From positions 165,212,031-165,276,030 of the forward strand of contig NC_073693.1 of assembly GCF_029784155.1 (NCBI RefSeq): a stretch of 64,000 bases of DNA. The letters run 5' to 3'. The notes beneath the pieces are model-generated. The model did no database searches. It was not told where the DNA came from and saw nothing but the letters and a program-made list of their open reading frames with translations. Positions within the stretch are counted from its first letter, which is position 1. Every line of letters begins with the position of its first letter. The DNA comes from Uranotaenia lowii (lineage: Eukaryota > Arthropoda > Insecta > Diptera > Culicidae). Both the position numbers and the translations under genes were made by a program. Positions 56,269-64,000 of the stretch are shown here, piece after piece.

Positions 56269-57712
56269 TCATGGACGTGAACTTTTGAAATGTTGCCCAT
56301 CCATTAAAATATTTTCAATAAAAAATATCAAAAAAGATTCAAGCAATTCCTACAACAATAAAACATTCATTTCGTTATCAGCATCAGCACATTTAATCAA
56401 CAAACCACGCGGCGAGACGGCAGTTCCTCCTGCTGCTGGGTTGGGTGGTAGATTTGGTGAGCGACAAAAAGAGAGCTAAAGGATTTGTTTCTCCCGCGGC
56501 TACGTGAGGGGTGCGAGATTTGTACACCAACCTGCTGAAAATGTGAGCCAAACTGGTTGAAATCTGGCAGCTTTCAGTAAATTCCAAAAACGTTGCTACA
56601 AATTTTCAAAACACTACATAAAATGTATGTCCATAGAAAGAGGAGATTCTAATGAATCTTTAGGTATATAAAAAGTACACAATTTGAGTTCAAATTTTAG
56701 AGAAATCACGCAATCAAAATCCCGTAAACCCACCGACACACAGTGGTCCAAATCCTTAAAAAGCTGGCAAAAAGTCTTTTTTACAAGTAAATGTTTTTTA
56801 TTCTCTGCGTTTTGATTCATATTCTGCAACAATTGAACAATACAAATACGCAGGAGTTGAAATTTTAAGTTATTTTGTAAAAGCGTAGCATTATATTTGT
56901 CAGTGAAGAATTCAATTTTTCTTTCGAATTTTCATCAAAATGATACACATGTTGTACTTGAGCTGGAACAAAAGTTTGTCTAAATTTTGAACCGAATTAT
57001 TTTTTGTCAATCAAAACATAATTTTTCAATCACTTTAAGTTATTATTTGGATAAAAATATCGTTACAGAGATTTTTAATCGATTTAAAAAGGAAAAAAAT
57101 CAACAAATTTTATCAATACTTCAAATTTAAACAGTCTTTAAAAAAAAACTCCACATAACTCCACTCGGAAATTATGCAAGACGTGTTGCTACATGTTCTA
57201 ACTACACAATATAGCAATTTGGGCTGCCTTTTTTTTGCCATTTTGGGAGAACGGTAGTAAACAGTGGGAGAATATCTAAAATCAAATTTGAAAAATTCGA
57301 AATAAAATCCAGTTGCTGTTCAACAATCAATGCACTCGCAGAAACAACTTTGTCCAAATTATCTAGCATTTTCACAAATACACAAACAGTTCGTTTTAGA
57401 GCAATGCCAACATTAAAGTGAGGTTATGAAGATGAAATCACTTATGTGTTGTGAGCCTACTTAGTTAGTATAATACAGTTCAATTCGATCTGCCATCGCA
57501 TAAAGGTGCCACGTGTTTACTCTACTCTTATATGGAAAACGATTTGCCTTTTTTTTGTATCAATAATCCAGTTTTGTTCAGTTTTAATAACAAAAGAAAG
57601 CGTTTTGAAGGTGTTTCATTCTGGAAAAAACAAATTAGAAAAGATTCAATAGTAAGTACCTATTGATTTATTACAACAATCCTGTGATTATTCTGTTTAT
57701 TTTCAGCAGATC

Positions 57713-58075
57713 ATGATATCGATTCGCCGTTCTCTGCTCTGTGGAGTGATTTTTGACAACATCAACAAGAAAAGAATGGTTCAAAGGGAATTTTTGATAC
57801 GGTATGTTGAAAACGTTTTAGCTGAAGAAATGTCTGACAATGAACTACCAAAACTTAACCTGAAAGAAAAAATGTCCTTTATGCATTTTTTGCAAAGTTT
57901 TTGACTCGTTGGGAGAGAAGTAAACGGTATCGCCCAACTTTTGAAAAACTAAATTTTTAGTGGCTTAATGGACTAGAAAAATTCGTATTGTCCTGTAGTA
58001 ATAATATCACGAAAAAAACAGGTCGTCCAAAAAAGTTTTTCGAAGAATCTGCTCCTGTTCCCGAGAAGCTACGAT
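57713..58075 (+). pseudogene. Degenerate transposase N-terminal fragment inside the Transib-like element
   Basis: The + frame MISIRRSLLCGVIFDNINKK... runs to a stop at 57902-57904; directly after it, in another frame, LTRWERSKRYRPTFEKLNF continues past an in-frame stop to GRPKKVFEESAPVPEKLR. The GRPxKxFEES pattern is common in N-terminal regions of cut-and-paste transposases and suits its location, but I cannot see the DDE core. Broken by a frameshift and a stop, it is not functional. Confidence 0.55.
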
Positions 58076-58692
58076 GAGTGACTTGTTTCATAGATTTCTT
58101 TTAACAGGAGATATTTTATATTCATCAATTGCAAACTAACAACTGGATGTTGAAAATACTCTTCCAGATGCTGTAAATACTCCTCTGGCCGTTGAATAAA
58201 GAATTGATTTGGAAAAATTTTGTTTAACTCATACAATGAAATATCAAAAAAAAAACGATTAAGACTTTCAATCTCTTTTCCTCTATATTTTCAATGTATT
58301 TTAATACAAAAAAATCAATCTCCTTCAAATTTAATCTTGATGAAAATTTAAATAACAAAACCAGAATAATTCCTTCTCTGGAAATTAGAAATAAAATGTA
58401 TGGTAAAAATTAATTGCGGTATTGCTACTGGGTTCTTCAATTTTTCAAATTTGATTTTAGATATTCTCCCACTGTTTACTACCGTTCTCCCAAAATGGCA
58501 AAAAAAGGCAGCCCAAATTGCTATATTGTGTAGTTAGAACATGTAGCAACACGTCTTGCATAATTTCCGAGTGGAATTATGTGGAGTTTTTTTTTAAAAG
58601 ACTGTTTAAATTTGAAGTATTGATAAAATTTGTTGATTTTTTTCCTTTTTAAATCGATTAAAAATCTCTGTAACGATATTTTTATCCAAATA

Positions 58693-59112
58693 CAGACCCC
58701 GTTCGTTTTTGGCAACACGCCCGTAAATTTTATGTTGCCAAAATCGAATGTTGCCAAAATCGAACGGGTTTTTTTGTCACTTTTTTATTTCAAATTTTAA
58801 TTTCAAATTATTCAAAATTGATGTAAAACCTTATATATGCATAAAATTTTTCAATTTGGCTCAATTATATTAGTTTTAAGCAGTAAAATATGGAAAAACT
58901 CGTGTTTTTACAGTTTAAAACTATTATAAATAAGCCAAATTGAAAAATTCCATGCTAATATTACGTTTTACATTAATTTTGATAAATTTGAAATGAAAAT
59001 AAAAAATAAAAAAGTTACAAAAAAAACCGTCTTTTTTCGATGTTGCCAAAATCGAACGGTTTTTGCTCGGATGTTGCCAAAATCGAATGTTGCCAAAATC
59101 GAACGGGGTCTG
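58693..59112. mobile_element. 420-bp palindromic element, CAGACCCCGTTCG family, nested
   Basis: Same ends as 51617-52703, with TA on both sides (58691-58692, 59113-59114). It sits in the right arm of the Transib-like element. The left arm (about 57038-57052, AAGTTATTATTTGG) shows the uninterrupted sequence with a single TA, so the insertion and TA duplication are demonstrated directly. Confidence 0.95.
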
Positions 59113-59495
59113 TAATAACTTAAAGTGATTGAAAAATTATGTTTTGATTAGCAAAAAATAATTCGATTCAAAATTTAGACAAACTTTTGTTCCAGCTCAA
59201 GAACAACATGTGTATCATTTTGATGAAAATTCGAAAGAAAAATTGAATTCTTCACTGACAATTATAATGCTACGCTTTTACGATATAACTTAAAATTTCA
59301 TTTCCTGCGTATTTGTATTGTTGAATTATTGAAGAATATGAATCAAAACGCAGAGAATAAAAAACATTTACTTGTAAAAAAGACTTTTTGCCAGCTTTTT
59401 AAGGATTTGGACCACTGTGCGACATGAGGGCGAGTTTGAAAAATGACAAAAAAGAGGTGAGTTTCATTACAATATACTGAACTGTCGTGATTTTT

Positions 59496-62089
59496 GCACT
59501 CCATTTTACCACATACAACACACCAGCCTCGAAACAACTTCAGATTCCCGTCTGTTGGATTTTCGGATTTCACTCAAAACACAACCGTTCCTGTCAACAA
59601 CGTTTTGCAAACTGATTTTATTTCCTTTTTCTTTCCCTGTTACAGCCGTTTGTTTTCTCTATTGATTTCTCTTTTCCTCTCGCCGTTATTTTTCTCTTTT
59701 CGATAACGGCTCATTGCTGCGCCGTCAGCCTACCAGTGCAACCAAAATTTATTTGAATATTTATCTCTCACGCTATGAAATTGTTACACCTAATAATTGA
59801 TTTACACTATAAGCTATTGTTCCTACATCTTCCCTCTCCCCTACTCTAAATCAATACGATAAAAAATGTTTTTGAATTATTCAGGTTTTTTTTTTAGGTT
59901 CCGATAAGAGCTTTTTGATGGATACTCTTAAGCTTCTAACAAAGGATACTCCATGATGTTCATTTGTTCAGTCTAAAAATGATATAACTTCCTAACTTCC
60001 TTATTGGAAACCTCTTTGAGTTTGTCCGTTGAAATGGGATGCTCAACCTTATCTTCTGTATAATCTCAACCTGGAAATAAGGAAACATTAATATTGGCAT
60101 TTAAGATTACTTACAACAACCTCTGTTCAGAGTACATTATACCACCAATTGTTTACAGCTGGTAGTGATATTTTCCTGACTATTCCCATAGTTTTGAACG
60201 CATCTGTCGTCACGGATAATGAATTCAGACCTAATGAGCTTCAAAATCGCATATCTTCCTGTTCCTTATTGGGGCTGATTTCAGTCGTATGAGAGTTTAA
60301 CTCGTAGAATGCTGAACCTAGGGAAATATTTCGAAGACACCGCACATATCTTACCTGAAAACACTTTAGTAGCATGAAACAAATTATATTGGTGCTATTA
60401 AACCACTTGTATCTCAGGACTGAGCCATGAAATTGAAATATTTTTTTTTACACAGTCAATTCTGCTGTGATAGTGAACAAATATTTTTCGAATCAGAATT
60501 GTTTATTGAGAATTGCTAGCTAAATCCCTTATTTTAAAATTCCTAAGTTTTTAGATCTTTGGTTAAAAAACATTTTTCCTTTCAATTAAACTACATACTG
60601 AGCCAAAATAAAACGTTATCATAAAAAGCTCGTTAATATCCGCGAAAATCTAAAATAAACATACAAGTAGAATGAAATTATGACAAGTACCTCATTGCCC
60701 CACAATTAAGACGTGTTGCTCCCTATCAGTGAAAAAAATAATAAAATAAAGAGACATTGAATTAAGCTCATACATTGTTTTCTATCCCATGTACTAGCAA
60801 AGTTTTTTTTAGATTTTTATCAGTTGTGAAAAAAAATTTTTTTTTATTTCTAAAAATCATAACTATGAGCATGACGATAATTAGTGTAAGAGATGTATCT
60901 ACCTATACACAAAATTTTAATTTGCCTTCTTTATTTAAAGTTAATAAGTATGTTCAACCATATTGATTTTTAAAAAAATTAAACCAATTAACATGTAATT
61001 ATTTCCGTACAAAAAAAATCTTGAAAATGTATCTACTTTTTGTAATAACACCAGTAACACCGTAATAAAATACGCGGATTTTTGATTTCTTTTACATGGA
61101 CTACAGAAAAAAATGTTAAATAAAAAATATTTTTTTATAGATATATTTTTTCACATTATTTTTTAAATTTCAATCCCCTGATTTCAACAAAAAACATTAT
61201 GTACACGATTTGGACTCCAACTTATAAGCAATGCACGCGAAACATTCAAGAGAGAAAAGTTTTCCTTCAGTCCTATTAAGATTAAAAAAGATTTTCTGTT
61301 GACTTTTAAAGATTTTTTCTTACTAGATTTTGATTTGATGGACATTTCACTTACGCTATTCGATCTTATAAAATCCGAAGATTTTTTTTTATACAATTTA
61401 ATTTGATTTATTTAGAGAAAAAACTATTGAAAAACACACTCACAATTCTAACATATTTTAATAATGACGCTGCAAAAAAAAACTAGGAGATCTTACCATT
61501 TAACAGAATTAACAAATCCTCAAATGAAAATTGAATAAAGAAAGTTCTTTCAGTTGACCTTAGACATATATCTAATTACCTCCTTTTATAATAATAAGTC
61601 GTTGAAGGATAATTACACTAAGAATGAAGTTTGATGTCCTTGAAAGTTCTGGCGTCTGTTGAGTGTTTCTCCCCTGATAGCATACGTTTTGATAACAAAA
61701 AAAAACAACTTATTACGACGACCTTATGTTAAAGCGAAAAATAATTGTATATGTTTTGCCAACCTTTAAAAAAAACCTGAACTTCCTCTCCAGTCGTTCT
61801 TCCCTTGTATTAAGAATTTACATTAAATGAATAGACAAATTACCTTTTATAATATAGTTAGTAATCACTGTAGGCTTCAACTGAATTATAAATTTATTCA
61901 TTTTTGTTGCCTCCTATACTTTATTAAAAATCAAAAAAATATTTAAACACGTACTGCTCAAGATTTTTCATTGTCAATTTAAATTACAAAAAAAAAAGAG
62001 GCCCTGTAAAATATTATGAACCAAAAAAAAAAATTTTTTTTTTAACCATTTTATAGTAGTTAAAACATTATTAGTCACACGTGGCTTCC
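59496..62089. other. AT-rich stretch
   Basis: I find no element ends, arrays or coding features. The small frames at 59494-59706 and 60775-60966 (+) and 61184-61396 (-) look like chance. A short GC-richer piece at about 59490-59720 carries pyrimidine runs only. Confidence 0.5.
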
Positions 62090-64000
62090 AGAAAGCAAAT
62101 GCTGCCACACTAAAACATTTCTTTCATCGTGCCAATAAAGTTGTTTTAATTGTTATTTTGCATCTTTCAATATTTTGGTATTTTTGGTCTGGTATTAAAT
62201 TGACACCTTTTTTATTCCCACTCGATATGCTGCAAATCAAAACTCGCAGTAGTGTAGAATAAAGTATTCTTTAATTTTTAATTTTTTCCACTTGATGCTT
62301 CCACCAGCAATAAAATGCTTTCGTTAAAACACATTTCTTGAAAAATTTTTTAATGCAGAGTCTATATTCCATTAATTTTAAGCTTTCATCAAATCATTAC
62401 TTATTGTCACTCGGGGATTTTTGGATTAGAATGCTGCTAATCTAAAATGTTTGATAAGTTACGCTCTTCGATGATTTTTAAATTATAATATTGCTTGAAT
62501 ATTTTTATTTCGATTCTCTTATTAACAAATTTTATTTGTTGCCACTTGATGCTTTCAGCAACGAAGTGCTTCCATTCTAAAGTATTTCATTTATTCACCA
62601 ATCGATGGTATTATATTTTGGTATTTCCATTATTTGATTCTTTTTGTTGTTTTCTGCATGTTACAAATCTACGAATTAGCTAAGTAAGTTGCCGTTCAAG
62701 ATTCTCAGCCATAAAATCCTTCTGTTTTGATATGATTTATTTAATTGTGCCACTCGAGGCTATGATTTGCAACGATAAAATAATTTAGATTTTTTTTATT
62801 TTAAATGATTTAAACATTTCTAGGTAATTTAAAGTTTGTTGCCAATCTAAGTTCTCGGCTCCAAAATGCTAATATTCTTGTAATGCATAATTCGTATTTA
62901 GCAATTTCAATTATTTTTCGTTAATTTTATGAAACATTATGTGTTGCCACTCGAGGCTTTCTGCATTAGAATGTTCGGATTCTTAAATATTTGGTAAGTT
63001 GGGCAACTCGAGGCTCTTCATTGTAATGGAAAATCCATGTTTTGGTATATTCATACAATAAATTTAAATTTTGTTGTTGCCACTCGTGGCTATTTGATAA
63101 ATTTTGCCACTCGAGACTTTTTTTACTCTATTGGTCCATCCAATATTGTCACTTCGTTTTTGAATTCATTTAAACTTGACTTGTTGCCACTAGAGGCTTC
63201 TAGCAGTAATATGCTTCCTTTCTAAAATATTCCATTGAATGTGCCACTCGAAGCTTTTTTGTAATGCAGAATTGATATTTGTAACATTAATTGTTGCCAC
63301 TCGAGGCTTTTTGCATAAAAATGCGGCCAATCTTACATTTGATAGGCTGTTACAGTTGTTTGAAAATTCAATTTTTTTTTAAATTTCATTTAAACTTTAT
63401 TTGTTGCCACTCAAGGCTTTCAGCAATAAAAGTGCTGCCATTGGTATTTTCACCCTTCAGTTTTTAACTTTTCTGTTGCCACTCGAGGCTGTTTGCACTA
63501 ATGCCAATCTAAAAAAAAATGATAAATTGTGCCACTCGAGGCTTTTTGTTGTAATGTCGAACCCATATTTTGGTATTTCCATTTTTTCAATTTAAATTTT
63601 GTTTTTGCCACTCGAGGCTTTTTACTATGTTGATCAATATATGTTATCTCTCTTTTTTCATTAAAACTTGATTCGATGCCACTCGAGGCTTTTACTATAT
63701 ATTTTCATTCAATATCATTACTATTTTTTTTTATTTAAACTTAATTTGTTGCCACTCGAGGCTTTCAGCAAAAATTAGCTTTCACTTTAAAATTCTTCAA
63801 CAATTGCGCCTCTCGAGGCTTTTCATTATTGCCAAATTCATATTTGAAACATTATTTCTTGTCACTTAATTTTTTATTTAAACTTTATTTGTTGCCACTC
63901 GAGGCTTCTAGCAATAATATGCTTTCACTCTAAAATATTTCATTAATTCTGCCACTCGAGGCTTATTGTTGTAATGCAAAATTAATATTTGTACCATTAT
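62090..64000 (+). repeat. Degenerate satellite with a GCCACTCGAGGCTT core
   Basis: At least 20 copies of TTGCCACTCGAGGCTT or variants, every 50-110 bases, continuing past the window end. The copies alternate between two half-units: one continuing TTCAGCAATAATATGCTTTC (A) and one continuing TTTGTTGTAATGCAAAATT (B), giving a higher-order repeat of about 125-145 bases. The core contains the palindrome CTCGAG and is better conserved than its AT-rich spacers. Copies before about 62900 are more diverged (CCACTTGATGC, CACTCGGGG). Confidence 0.9.

Larger units (their letters stand above)
56739..59419. mobile_element. Transib-like element with CACAGTG ends
   Basis: Ends CACAGTGGTCCAAATCCTTA and its inverted copy, with inverted arms of about 560 bases (56739-57300 and 58437-59419). 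A 5-bp direct repeat CGACA flanks it (56734-56738, 59420-59424). Five-base, GC-leaning duplications and a CAC-A/T-x-TG start are the established features of Transib, the transposon relative of RAG1; the first seven bases here equal the V(D)J recombination signal heptamer, followed by 12 bases and an A-rich run (AAAAAGCTG). The sister arm at 54786-54812 preserves the empty site. The central region holds a transposase relic (57713-58075). Confidence 0.8.
54725..59495. mobile_element. Outer inverted-repeat element hosting the Transib-like insertion
   Basis: The left arm, about 54725-55220, reads TTCAGTATATTGTAATGAAA, ...CCCCTCATGTCGGTGGGTTT..., ...TCGCACCCCTCACGTAGCCG... The right arm is its reverse complement, split into 56380-56738 and 59425-59495 by the inserted element. 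The inner region carries (CTGAATCTGAAAT)n arrays and a smaller inverted pair (55589-55634 with 55827-55870, CTTGGGAAATAATTTTGTCG type). Outer termini and target duplication are not resolved. Confidence 0.8.
51228..64000 (+). other. Last visible TRPA1 intron (more than 12.7 kb), 3' end beyond the window
   Basis: Starts GTGAGT. No exon resembling the family's pre-S1 segment, six membrane helices, pore or C-terminus is found up to 64000. Stretches without features: 51228-51614 and 59900-62085 (AT-rich). Confidence 0.75.

Noticed and set aside
55887..56300. 137-codon minus frame
   Set aside because: Translation of the CTGAAATCTGAAT satellite.
51228..64000. Search for the TRPA1 membrane domain
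   Set aside because: No frame shows the expected pre-S1 or transmembrane sequence; hydrophobic frames here come from T-rich repeats.
62090..64000. CRISPR-like array
   Set aside because: Spacing is irregular, spacers are related to each other and the genome is eukaryotic; it is a degenerate satellite.

Overview
This is an animal nuclear window, almost certainly from a fly-like insect and most likely a mosquito. The DNA is AT-rich with long introns and is packed with decayed transposons. The one host gene I can recognise is the thermal and chemical nociceptor channel TRPA1, on the + strand, with ankyrin repeats that look strongly dipteran. A relic of a Tc1/mariner-type element with a DD37E catalytic spacing (ITmD37E, a family first described in mosquitoes) supports a mosquito, but the species is not determined.

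TRPA1 layout: two alternative first coding exons (18604-18753 and 24553-24723) both end in phase 0 and can both splice to exon 2 (33106-33352). Exons 3-6 follow at 33984-34179, 48306-48602, 48660-49469 and 50027-50341. Then come two tandem, phase-0, mutually exclusive-looking cassettes (50584-50694, 37 codons; 51120-51227, 36 codons). Together they encode the N-terminus, about 16 ankyrin repeats and the start of the linker to the membrane domain, about 709 residues. I found no exon for the six membrane segments, pore or C-terminus, so they should lie beyond 64000, leaving a last intron of more than 12.7 kb. Exon 2 carries an apparent one-base deletion near 33311-33316, so the gene as printed is frameshifted. 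Only one of the two cassettes carries the cysteine that aligns with the electrophile-reactive Cys665 of human TRPA1.

Upstream of the gene (1-18600) lie AT-rich repeats, the ITmD37E relic (4848-6061), a long-TIR element (9324-10285), a Jockey/CR1-type reverse transcriptase fossil (11308-12500, minus), a hAT-like element (14688-15372) and a tRNA-derived SINE-like unit (16745-17040). The first large intron (18754-33105) holds TA-flanked elements at 22935-23759 and 30808-32541, a textbook hAT element with a perfect 8-bp target duplication (27483-28879), and the second TRPA1 first exon.

The second large intron (34180-48305) holds a heptanucleotide microsatellite, a gag-only non-LTR element split by a DNA transposon (35832-36982), a hAT element (39078-41530) inside another inverted-repeat element, a palindromic hAT-like element (42361-43828) containing a 257-bp MITE, and a retroposon with a 22-bp target duplication (45367-46673).

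The last intron contains a 1.1-kb palindrome (51617-52703), a 1.3-kb block of nearly pure T/A, and a three-level nest at 54725-59495. In that nest an inverted-repeat element was invaded by a Transib-like element whose ends begin with the V(D)J-type heptamer CACAGTG (56739-59419), which was itself invaded by a TA-inserting palindromic element (58693-59112). For each insertion in the nest the sister arm of the palindrome preserves the empty site. The window ends inside a degenerate satellite built around GCCACTCGAGGC (62090-64000).
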